Positions 18,131 through 25,834 of a stretch of 56,557 nt of DNA are shown here, in pieces; position 1 is the stretch's first letter; each line of letters starts with the position of its first letter. A program made the position numbers and the translations under genes. Source of the DNA: Planctomycetales bacterium (GTDB lineage Bacteria; Planctomycetota; Planctomycetia; Pirellulales; Pirellulaceae); NCBI GenBank assembly GCA_020426845.1, contig JAGQPF010000166.1, positions 1-56,557 on the forward strand, given 5' to 3'. The notes under the pieces were generated by a model. It ran no database searches. It was given only the letters and a program-made list of their open reading frames with translations, and was not told where the DNA came from.

Positions 18131-19564
18131 ATGCGTCACACTTCAATCGAACACTTGCTCTGCGCCCTGGCGTTGGTGATCACCCTAGGAGGTGACGCAG
18201 TGCTGGCACAGATGGGCGGCCCCGGCATGGGCGGAGGCGGCGCCTCCCCTCCTCCCCTGCCTCAAGGACCGTCATTTCGGGAGCGAGTTTGGCAGGAGGG
18301 CGGCCCGAGCTTCTCGCCAACCGATGGCGAGTTGGTCGCGGAAGTGCGCGTTGTCGGCAACGAGTCGACGAGCACGAACCAAGTGCTAAGCATGCTGAAG
18401 ACCCGGCCTGATCGCGTGTTCGACCCGGACACTGTCGAGGCCGACGTCAGGCGACTCGCCAGTCGCGGCATTTTCCGGGACGTCAAGATTCTGACCGAGC
18501 GTCTGCCCACCGGCGTGGTGGTCACCTTTCAGGTCGCCGAGCGGCCGACGATGCGATACGTGCGGTTTGTCGGCAATCACAAACTTTCCGACAAGACGCT
18601 CCGCAAGGAAGTCGGCATCAAGCCGGGTGACCCGATGAATCTCTACGCGGTGGAGGACGCTCGACGCAGGCTCGAGTCGCTCTACCACCGGCGAGGTTAT
18701 CCACAAGCGTTGGTCGAGATTCTCGAAGGCGCCAAGCCGGACGACAAGGGCGTTGTGTTGGCGATGAGCGAAGGCGACATCGAGCGCGTGCTCAGCGTCG
18801 ACTTCGTCGGCAACACGATCGTTTCGGACGCCCGCCTGAAAACACAGATTCAGACGAAGCCAGGTGTGGCGTGGTACTTCTTTCGCGGCAAGGTCGACAA
18901 GGACAAGATTGACCAGGACGTGGAAAAGCTCTCCCGCTACTACAAGGCACTCGGATATTTCCAGGCCCGCATTGGCCGGGAGTTGAACTACACCAGTTCG
19001 GGGCAGTGGCTCAAGCTGACCTTCGTGATTGACGAGGGCCCTCGGTATAAGGTCCGCGACATCCGCGTCAACGGCGTGACTCGATTTGATCCGCGGGAGG
19101 TGGTGCAGCAGATGGAGCTCAAAGAGGGCGAGCCGTTCTTCTTGGCCAAGATGAACAAGGACCTCAATCAACTCCGCGACTTGTATGGCGCCAACGGCTA
19201 TGCCTACGTCGATGTGCAGGCCGAGCCCCGCTTCCTTGAGGAGCCGGGAGCGCTGGACTTGGTCTACAACGTGGAGGAAGGCCAGCAGTTTCGCATCGGC
19301 GAGATCAACGTGAACATCGAGGGCGACAACCCTCACACCAGGCGCATGGTGGTGATGAATCGACTGGGAATTCGGCCTGGCGAGATCATTGACATTCGCA
19401 AAATCCGAGCGGGAGAGCGCCGGCTGGGCGCCTCCCAGTTGTTCGAGACGAATCCCGCCATGGGCGAGCCGCCGAGCATCACCCTGGGCACCCCGAACTA
19501 CGGAAGTGGAGCCGCCAATATCGCGTCCGGCGCGTCCGCGGTTCGCGGGCAGTCGCCTCAATAG
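18131..19564 (+). CDS. POTRA-domain protein, BamA N-terminal half
   Basis: Predicted 477 residues. The ATG at 18131 has GGAG nine bases upstream; another in-frame ATG at 18116 gives five more residues. After a signal peptide and a Gly/Pro-rich stretch come five POTRA domains, each with a conserved V-x-F/V-x-GN turn: VRVVGNEST, VRFVGNHKL, VDFVGNTIV, IRVNGVTRF and INVNIEGDN. Five is the BamA number. The protein then stops without the beta-barrel that BamA normally carries; the barrel is the next gene. It should lie in the periplasm and help insert outer-membrane proteins. It needs the barrel protein or another anchor to work. Whether this is a true split or a frameshift is discussed as a finding. 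Confidence 0.9.
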   Translation: MRHTSIEHLLCALALVITLGGDAVLAQMGGPGMGGGGASPPPLPQGPSFRERVWQEGGPSFSPTDGELVAEVRVVGNESTSTNQVLSMLKTRPDRVFDPDTVEADVRRLASRGIFRDVKILTERLPTGVVVTFQVAERPTMRYVRFVGNHKLSDKTLRKEVGIKPGDPMNLYAVEDARRRLESLYHRRGYPQALVEILEGAKPDDKGVVLAMSEGDIERVLSVDFVGNTIVSDARLKTQIQTKPGVAWYFFRGKVDKDKIDQDVEKLSRYYKALGYFQARIGRELNYTSSGQWLKLTFVIDEGPRYKVRDIRVNGVTRFDPREVVQQMELKEGEPFFLAKMNKDLNQLRDLYGANGYAYVDVQAEPRFLEEPGALDLVYNVEEGQQFRIGEINVNIEGDNPHTRRMVVMNRLGIRPGEIIDIRKIRAGERRLGASQLFETNPAMGEPPSITLGTPNYGSGAANIASGASAVRGQSPQ

Positions 19565-19614
19565 GCGCCCGAAAATTGCCACGGCAGACGGACGAATTGG
19601 CGAGCGAGATTGGG

Positions 19615-21291
19615 ATGAGACCGAAAACCGACTTCAGCACCGAAAAACGCGGACGGCAGCGTCGCTTCGCACTGCATGGGCAAGGCGCCAGCCGCTTGGC
19701 ATGGATGGCGATGGCCGGCTTGGCCTGGCTGGCGTCCGGCGGTTGCCGCCAGCTGGCGGGCCCCACGCAGCTGTCCACGGTGCCAGCAGCGCCTCCGAGC
19801 TTGGCCGTCGTCGACCACGACCGCATGACAACGGCGGTGGCCACGACGCATCCCTCCGATTCTTTGCCGGCGCCGGCAGCGACAATCGCGCCCCGTGTTC
19901 CTGCTATCAGTGGCGCACCGGCAACGACGCATCCGCGATTGGATCCGTTTGGTGACATGGTGCTGCCATCCTCCTCCCTGTCCTCGACGGCGCCACCGGC
20001 ATCGGGGGCGGAGATTGGAGTTTACCGACCGGGGGACATGACGATTTATCGAGGTCAGTCTCCCTCCGGCTACCCTGTTCCCGGCGTGAGCGGCGATGGC
20101 ACGGTGCAGCCCGTGCAATTCACCGCTCCCGGCCCGAGCAATCCATTTTTGCCACCACCGCCCTCTGCCGGGATCCTGCCCGGTATGACGGACCCGGCCG
20201 GCCTGTTGAGCAACGCCCCGTCGGTGCCGCTGAACGTCAACGTCGCGGAGACTCGAACCGGTCGCTTCATGTTCGGCGCCGGTGTGAACTCGGACTTTGG
20301 CGTGACGGGGCAGATCTCGATTGACGAGCGCAACTTCGACATCTGGCGTCCACCCACGAGTTGGGACGACCTTTGGAGCGGACGCGCCTGGCGCGGCGGC
20401 GGACAGGCGCTGCGAATTGAAGCGGTGCCCGGCAGCCAGGTGCAACGGTATATGATCTCGCTGAGCGAGCCATATCTGTATGACACCAACGTCAGCCTGA
20501 ACTTGAGCGGCTACTTCTTTGATCGCCGCTACGATGACTGGGACGAGCAACGGCTTGGCGGACGCGTGGCGCTTGGCTACCGGCTGACTCCCGATCTGTC
20601 GGCCAGTGCGGCCCTGCGAATGGAGAATGTGAACATTCACGATCCGTCGCTGCTGATTCCGCAGCTGGTCGATGTGCTTGGCGACAACAGCCTGTTCAGC
20701 GGGCGGTTCACGCTCGCTCACGACACTCGCGACATGCCGTTCTTCCCGACGGAAGGGCATTACATCGAGTTGGCCTATGAGCAGGTTTTCGGCACTTTCA
20801 GCTATCCTCGATTCGAGGCCGAGCTGCGCAAGTATTTTCTGATGCACGAACGACCGGACGGCAGCGGCCGCCATACGCTCGCCTACAGCTTCCGGCTGGG
20901 CATTTCGGGCGAGGAGACGCCGATCTTCGAAAACTACTTTGCCGGTGGTTTCTCGACGATGCGCGGCTTCGACTACCGCGGCGCATCGCCGGTCGACTCG
21001 GGCGTGCAGGTGGGCGGCCGATTCCGCTTCCTGGGCTCGGCGGAGTATCTCTTCCCGCTGACCGCGAGCGACGCAGTGAAAGGTGTGCTGTTTGTGGACT
21101 ACGGCACCGTCGAGGAGACGGTGTCCATCAAGAGCGACGCTTTCCGTGTGGCGCCTGGCTTTGGCCTGCGGATTGCGATTCCGGCGCTTGGCCCCGCGCC
21201 GCTGGCGTTGGACTTGGCCTTCCCCGTGTCGCACGAGAACACCGACGACATTCAAAACTTCAGCTTCTACTTTGGAGCAGGCCGCAGCTAA
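19615..21291 (+). CDS. Omp85-type beta-barrel protein, BamA C-terminal half
   Basis: Predicted 558 residues from the ATG at 19615; a TTG at 19576 is an alternative. A hydrophobic stretch ends in GLAWLASGGC near residue 44, which suggests export, perhaps as a lipoprotein, though the residues before Cys are not a canonical lipobox. About 150 residues rich in Pro, Ser and Thr follow. From about residue 205 the sequence is a 16-strand Omp85 barrel, with GGFSTMRGFDYRG as the conserved lid-loop motif (V/M-RG-F/Y) and an aromatic-containing last strand. There are no POTRA domains here; they are in the preceding gene. Together the two supply a full BamA. The frame differs from the POTRA gene by -1. 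Confidence 0.88.
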   Translation: MRPKTDFSTEKRGRQRRFALHGQGASRLAWMAMAGLAWLASGGCRQLAGPTQLSTVPAAPPSLAVVDHDRMTTAVATTHPSDSLPAPAATIAPRVPAISGAPATTHPRLDPFGDMVLPSSSLSSTAPPASGAEIGVYRPGDMTIYRGQSPSGYPVPGVSGDGTVQPVQFTAPGPSNPFLPPPPSAGILPGMTDPAGLLSNAPSVPLNVNVAETRTGRFMFGAGVNSDFGVTGQISIDERNFDIWRPPTSWDDLWSGRAWRGGGQALRIEAVPGSQVQRYMISLSEPYLYDTNVSLNLSGYFFDRRYDDWDEQRLGGRVALGYRLTPDLSASAALRMENVNIHDPSLLIPQLVDVLGDNSLFSGRFTLAHDTRDMPFFPTEGHYIELAYEQVFGTFSYPRFEAELRKYFLMHERPDGSGRHTLAYSFRLGISGEETPIFENYFAGGFSTMRGFDYRGASPVDSGVQVGGRFRFLGSAEYLFPLTASDAVKGVLFVDYGTVEETVSIKSDAFRVAPGFGLRIAIPALGPAPLALDLAFPVSHENTDDIQNFSFYFGAGRS

Positions 21292-21309
21292 CGGCCTGCC
21301 GAGAACCCC

Positions 21310-22176
21310 ATGTCCCCACCCCCTGCGCATCGACTTCGCCGTGCTGCTCTGATTTGTGTGCTGTTGGCAGTCGCTTCGCCTTGCTACGGACAGCTCGAGT
21401 CGTCTGCTCTGGAGCCGCTGCCGGCGCTCGACGAGGTGCTTCAGGTTGATGCAACGCCCATTAAGGTCGAGGCCGACCCGACGCCCGACTACTCGTGGTA
21501 TCAGCCAGCCTACTACCTGGATCCGGAGATTTGGGACGGCAGCATCGAAGTGGGCATCAACGGCGCCAGTGGCAACACGGACACGTTCAGCATCACGGCT
21601 GGCTACGATCTGAAACGCGAGACAAAACGGTGGGACCTGTCCTCCGATTTGAAGTACTTCAATACCTCGCAAAACTCGGTGCAGACTCAGAACTACGCGA
21701 TTCTCAACGTGGGCGCCGAATGGAAGTCCAACAACAACTGGACGGCGTTCGGCCGCTCGCAGTTGCAGTACAACGAGTTCCAAAAATGGGACTTGCGGTT
21801 GGTGCTCAACTCGGGTCTTGGCTACAAGTTGCTGGACGACGATGTGTCGAAGCTCAAGGTCAGGTTCGGCGCCGGTGCGTCTCGCGAGTTCGGCGGCATC
21901 GACAACAAATGGGTGCCGGAGGCCGTGCTGGGCGCAAATTCGGAGCAGAAGCTAAGCAGCCGCCAGAAGATTGTCTCCAAGTTCGACTACTTTCCATCCT
22001 GGAGCGACTTGGGCGACTACCGCATGGTCTCGGACCTGTCGTGGCAGATCGTGTTGGATGAGGAGACCAACCTCAGCCTGAAGGTGGGCGTCGTCAACAA
22101 CGTCGACAGCACTCCGGCCCCCGGCTTCAAGGCCGTCGACACGAACTACGTCGTGCTGCTGCTGTGGAAGCTGTAA
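21310..22176 (+). CDS. DUF481-family outer-membrane protein
   Basis: Predicted 288 residues. A signal peptide (about 9-27, ending SPCYGQ) is followed by a linker and then alternating beta-strands with the DUF481 hallmarks: the GINGASGNTDTFSITAGYDL segment near 77, and later strands ending VLLLWKL, a C-terminal aromatic/hydrophobic strand typical of outer-membrane barrels. DUF481 proteins include E. coli YdiY; function is poorly known. It follows the Omp85 barrel by 18 bases, so co-transcription is likely, and BamA may be the machine that inserts it. Confidence 0.85.
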   Translation: MSPPPAHRLRRAALICVLLAVASPCYGQLESSALEPLPALDEVLQVDATPIKVEADPTPDYSWYQPAYYLDPEIWDGSIEVGINGASGNTDTFSITAGYDLKRETKRWDLSSDLKYFNTSQNSVQTQNYAILNVGAEWKSNNNWTAFGRSQLQYNEFQKWDLRLVLNSGLGYKLLDDDVSKLKVRFGAGASREFGGIDNKWVPEAVLGANSEQKLSSRQKIVSKFDYFPSWSDLGDYRMVSDLSWQIVLDEETNLSLKVGVVNNVDSTPAPGFKAVDTNYVVLLLWKL

Positions 22177-22205
22177 TGGGCGCCTGTCGCTAAGGCGAAC
22201 GGTTT

Positions 22206-22354
22206 GGCGATTCGATCCCTCGCTCACGCTTCGGGTTACCTTCATGAGGATGTGGGGGTGGCGATTCGATCCCTCGCTCACGCTTCGGGTTACCTTCATG
22301 AGGATGTGGGGTTGGCGATTCGATCCCTCGCTCACGCGTCGGGTTACCTTTCAT
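22206..22354 (+). repeat. 54-bp tandem repeat, about 2.8 copies
   Basis: Copies are 22206-22259 and 22260-22313 (exactly 54 bp each), and a shorter third at 22314 to about 22354. Each begins GGCGATTCGATCCCTCGCTC and continues ACGCTTCGGGTTACCTTCAT, GAGGATGTGG. Copies 1 and 2 are nearly identical. The core also occurs singly at 4555-4592 and, degraded, at 55270-55299. All three frames stay open through the repeat, which makes spurious peptides such as TRSVSEG on the minus strand. It lies between DUF481 and BBP7 and has no spacers. Confidence 0.9.
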
Positions 22355-22499
22355 GTGTCTTTTCAGAAACTGGTCTTGACGAATCGGAAGCAGGTTTACT
22401 AGAAGCCCTCCACCGAACCTTGACGCTTGTGGTGGGAAGACGGCCGGAGCTGCCGTCGGAGAACTGCAGTCGCATTGCAAATCAGAGATAGGTATTCCC

Positions 22500-23840
22500 G
22501 TGCGAAAGTCAGCCCTCGTATTGATGGTTTGTGTTTTCATTCACAGCCACCTCGCTGCTCAGGACCCTCGGGAGCGTTCCGTCAAGGTCCCGTCCCGCGG
22601 AAATCCACGAGTCGCTCAGAACACCGAGCCGATTGATGCGGCGATTGTCGAAGGCGAAGAGTTCGCCTACGAATACGAGCCGAGCGGCCATGACGAACGT
22701 TGCGGACTCGATTGTGTGCGCTGCGGTGGATTTGGCTGTGATTTGCTTTGGCTGCGCGCCGAGTACTTGATGTACTGGGCGGATGGCATGAACGTGCCGC
22801 CCTTGGTGACGGGGAGTCCCAACGGAACCTTAGTGGGCGACGCTGGCGTGCTAGGTCTGCCCAGCACGACCATTCTCTACGGCGGCGGCGGCATTCTCGA
22901 GGACTTGCGCAACGGCGCCCGTTTCACCGCCGGCAAGTGGCTCGACTGTTGTCATCAGGCCGGCATTGAATTCGAGTACTTCTTCTTGCCGGAGATCAAC
23001 GAGCGTTTTCAGGCCTCGGGCTTTGGCGATCCGATCATCATGCGGCCGTTCTTCAATGCCGTGACGAACCAAGAGGATGCCGAGATCGTTTCGTTTCCCG
23101 GCGAACTTGGCGGCACCGTGACGGTGAGGTCAAAGAGTGATATTCAAGGTGGCGGCGTGCGGTTGTTGTACAAGCTGACTGACAACGTGCACTGTGGCGA
23201 CGTGGGCTGCGGTCATTTGTCATGCGGCGCCGCGCGAACTCGCTTCAACCTGCTGGCAGGATACCGCTACATCGGTCTGGACGAGAATCTCAGCATCAAT
23301 GAAGACCTGGTGTCATTGGACCCACAGGCTGCGGGCACGTTCAACGTGAACGACATCTTTGACACGGACAACGACTTTCATGGCGGCGAATTGGGGCTTC
23401 AATGGACCATGAACCGCAATCGCTGGGAGCTGAACCTGCTGGCCAAGGTCGCTCTGGGCAACAACCACGAGCGGGTTCGCATTCGTGGCTTCACCGTGAT
23501 CACGCCCGATGGCCAGCCCTCCACCACGGAGGTTGGCGGCCTGCTGGCACAGACGTCCAATATTGGCGATTACTCGCGAGACGAGTTTGCGGTCGTCTCG
23601 GAGTATGGGGCCACGTTGAAGTGCCATGTCACACCACGGTTCCTGGTTTCGGCCGGCTACACCATGATTTTCTGGAACGATGTTGTGCGGCCCGGCGACC
23701 AGATTGACCTGCGAGTCAACCCGAACCTGATCCCGCCGCCGGACTTGGCAGCCGGCGGACCAGCGCTGCCGGCATTCCCGTTCCGCGAGACAGACTTCTG
23801 GCTGCAAGGCCTGCGACTGGGCGGCGAGTTCCGTTGGTAG
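22500..23840 (+). CDS. BBP7-family outer-membrane beta-barrel protein
   Basis: Predicted 446 residues with a GTG start. The signal peptide covers about residues 1-20 (ending HLAAQD). A Cys-rich patch (RCGLDCVRCGGFGCDLLWLR) precedes the barrel. LWLRAEYLMYWADGMNVPPL and the later GYRYIGLDENLSI and FWLQGLRLGGEFRW are signatures of the planctomycete BBP7 porin-like family; the last strand ends with Trp as outer-membrane barrels do. Function in the family is not established; probably a structural or pore-forming outer-membrane protein. A weak TTGACG/TACTAG pair (about 22376-22402) could be its promoter. Confidence 0.9.
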   Translation: MRKSALVLMVCVFIHSHLAAQDPRERSVKVPSRGNPRVAQNTEPIDAAIVEGEEFAYEYEPSGHDERCGLDCVRCGGFGCDLLWLRAEYLMYWADGMNVPPLVTGSPNGTLVGDAGVLGLPSTTILYGGGGILEDLRNGARFTAGKWLDCCHQAGIEFEYFFLPEINERFQASGFGDPIIMRPFFNAVTNQEDAEIVSFPGELGGTVTVRSKSDIQGGGVRLLYKLTDNVHCGDVGCGHLSCGAARTRFNLLAGYRYIGLDENLSINEDLVSLDPQAAGTFNVNDIFDTDNDFHGGELGLQWTMNRNRWELNLLAKVALGNNHERVRIRGFTVITPDGQPSTTEVGGLLAQTSNIGDYSRDEFAVVSEYGATLKCHVTPRFLVSAGYTMIFWNDVVRPGDQIDLRVNPNLIPPPDLAAGGPALPAFPFRETDFWLQGLRLGGEFRW

Positions 23841-23983
23841 GAGCGTAGTTACGCGCCCTGCTGCATGGGCAAATTACGCCCTGGCGCGAATTACGCATGA
23901 TTTTCTCCGCTGGCGTTGTTCCGCCTGTTGGAATGCGTTCTACGTTTGGGTGTCAACAAAAATGCACCTTGACGGCGGACATA

Positions 23984-25525
23984 ATGCATACCCCCAAAGA
24001 GATCATCGAACGGCTCAGGTCGAGACGAGAGCTCCCGACGCCTCCCGGGGTAGCTCTGCAGTTGTTGGAGTTGCTGCGCAACCCCAATACGTCTGCTGCA
24101 GATGTTGCGAACACGCTGGGGTGCGATCCGGTTCTGACCTCGAGAATATTGACGTATGCCAACAGCCCCTTGGTGGGCTCCTCCGCGGTCGCCAGCTTGT
24201 CGCGCGGAGTGGCATTGCTCGGCATGCGTCGTGTTGCTGTGCTGGCGCTGTCCTATTGCTTCGTCGACTCCAAGCAGGGGAAGAAGTGCCCTGCCTTCAA
24301 TTGCGAGCAATTCTGGCAGGAATCGATTGCTCGCGCCGTCATCTGCCGACGCGCAGCGCAGTTGGTTGCCCCGCACGAGTCCGAGGAAGCGTTCGTCGAG
24401 GGTTTGGTCAGCAATATGGGCGGCCTGCTGCTCGCCGCCGCTCTGCCCACGGAATACGACGCGCTGCTTCAAGAGTCGAAAAACCGCATCGACCGCACCG
24501 AGTTGGAACGCGAGCAACTTGGCGTGACCGCCGATGAGCTGGGACTGGCGCTGCTGAAGGAGTGGCACTTCCCCGGTCCGTTTATCGACGACGTCAGAGA
24601 ATCTCTGCTGATCCGCGATGGCCAGAATCCTGCCACGGAGCGGATGCTGCCTCGCTGCTTGTCCATCGCCCATCTGGCTGCCGAGGCGATGGTGAGGCCA
24701 ACGGACACGTTGGACATGAGCTTGTTGGATCGCACCGTCGATCAAGTGGGACGCTGCCTAGGCTTGGATCACGAGGCTTGGGAGGTGACGTTCGACGCCT
24801 GCATCCGTGAGTGGAAGACACAATGCGAAGTGCTGGATATCTCCAGCCACGAAGTCAAGTCGTTCGTCGACATCGAGAATGAGGTGCGGAATCAGCTGGC
24901 CATGCTGAGCATTGCCGCGGTCACCGAGTCCGAGCAGATGTTCCGCCGTGCGACCACGGACGCACTGACGGGGATTCACAATCGATCGTCCTTCGACGAT
25001 CGGCTTGACTTGGAAGTCGAGCGTTTCCGCCGCAACGGCGGCGACCTGCTGCTGCTGATCGTCGATGTGGACCACTTCAAGTCATTCAACGACACCTACG
25101 GACACCTCGTCGGCGACAAGGTGCTGTGCGGAGTTGCCTCAACGCTGGAAAACAACGTGCGACGCGTCGACCTGGCGTGTCGGTACGGAGGCGAGGAGTT
25201 TGCAATCATTGCGCCACAATGCAACCGCTCGAACGCGGCGATGATTGCGGAGCGTATTCGCGAGGCCATCGAGCACACACAGCTCGAGCACGAGGGGGAG
25301 ACGTTGAAAGTGACGGCGAGCATCGGCGGCGCCTACGCCCGGTCGGTTGGCTGCGTCGAGTCGATTGTCGCCGATCTGATTTCGCGGGCGGATGCCCAGC
25401 TCTATCGAGCCAAGCGGGAAGGAAGAAACCGGACGTTGGTGGACGCCGCGGACTTGCCGTCCCCGTTCGCCGCGGACCTCATGACCGGCAACCCAACGCA
25501 TCATCCCAGCTCAGCCTCGCTCTAG
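23984..25525 (+). CDS. HDOD-GGDEF signalling protein (diguanylate cyclase)
   Basis: Predicted 513 residues; the ATG at 23984 is chosen because the HDOD domain starts right after it. Residues about 1-205 form an HDOD domain (LPTPPGVALQLLELL, SRILTYANSPL). A helical linker leads to a GGDEF domain at about 318-485. The active-site loop is RYGGEEF (402-406 for GGEEF), a catalytically competent form, and RRVD at 393-396 sits five residues before it as the product-inhibition I-site. It should make cyclic-di-GMP from GTP and be feedback-controlled. HDOD domains act as regulatory modules. It is soluble; no receiver domain or kinase partner adjoins it. Confidence 0.93.
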   Translation: MHTPKEIIERLRSRRELPTPPGVALQLLELLRNPNTSAADVANTLGCDPVLTSRILTYANSPLVGSSAVASLSRGVALLGMRRVAVLALSYCFVDSKQGKKCPAFNCEQFWQESIARAVICRRAAQLVAPHESEEAFVEGLVSNMGGLLLAAALPTEYDALLQESKNRIDRTELEREQLGVTADELGLALLKEWHFPGPFIDDVRESLLIRDGQNPATERMLPRCLSIAHLAAEAMVRPTDTLDMSLLDRTVDQVGRCLGLDHEAWEVTFDACIREWKTQCEVLDISSHEVKSFVDIENEVRNQLAMLSIAAVTESEQMFRRATTDALTGIHNRSSFDDRLDLEVERFRRNGGDLLLLIVDVDHFKSFNDTYGHLVGDKVLCGVASTLENNVRRVDLACRYGGEEFAIIAPQCNRSNAAMIAERIREAIEHTQLEHEGETLKVTASIGGAYARSVGCVESIVADLISRADAQLYRAKREGRNRTLVDAADLPSPFAADLMTGNPTHHPSSASL

Positions 25526-25834
25526 TGGGCCGTCAGGCCTGCGTTTTGGAGTTGGAAAACTCGCGAAGTCGAGGCAAGCCACGGGCTTGGGTCAGCGGCC
25601 CAGCCAAGGTCAATTCAACGTGGACCGGTCCACCGGTCAATTTGGACCGTTTGTCGGCAACTTGCCAGTTAATCTTGACGGGAATTTGGCGATCTCTCTA
25701 TACTCCCACGCCCTGGTGGCTGTCGGACCGCGCCGGATGCTCGGCCCGACGGACATGGCCCGCGGAGCGGCCGCAAATGTGACAGTGGCGCCGTGAGCAG
25801 CGCGTCCCGACGGAAACAGAACGGAGTTTAAGCT
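25526..25834. other. Intergenic region before the parvulin-like gene
   Basis: These 309 bases hold a palindrome GACCGGTC (25623-25630) with a second ACCGGTC at 25632-25638. They also carry the promoter listed separately. No gene is supported. Confidence 0.5.
25675..25704 (+). promoter_or_regulatory. Sigma70-like promoter for the parvulin-like gene
   Basis: TTGACG (25675-25680) and TATACT (25699-25704) are separated by 18 bases, each one base from consensus. The start of translation is about 130 bases downstream, leaving a moderate 5-prime leader. The ACCGGTC repeat about 40 bases upstream could be a regulator site. Confidence 0.6.

Noticed and set aside
19558..21783. Very long antisense frames (also 14487-16043, 44644-46245, 49606-51078 and 52939-55026)
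   Set aside because: Each mirrors a well-supported gene on the other strand, has biased Arg/His/Gln-rich composition and no domain; they are by-products of high GC.
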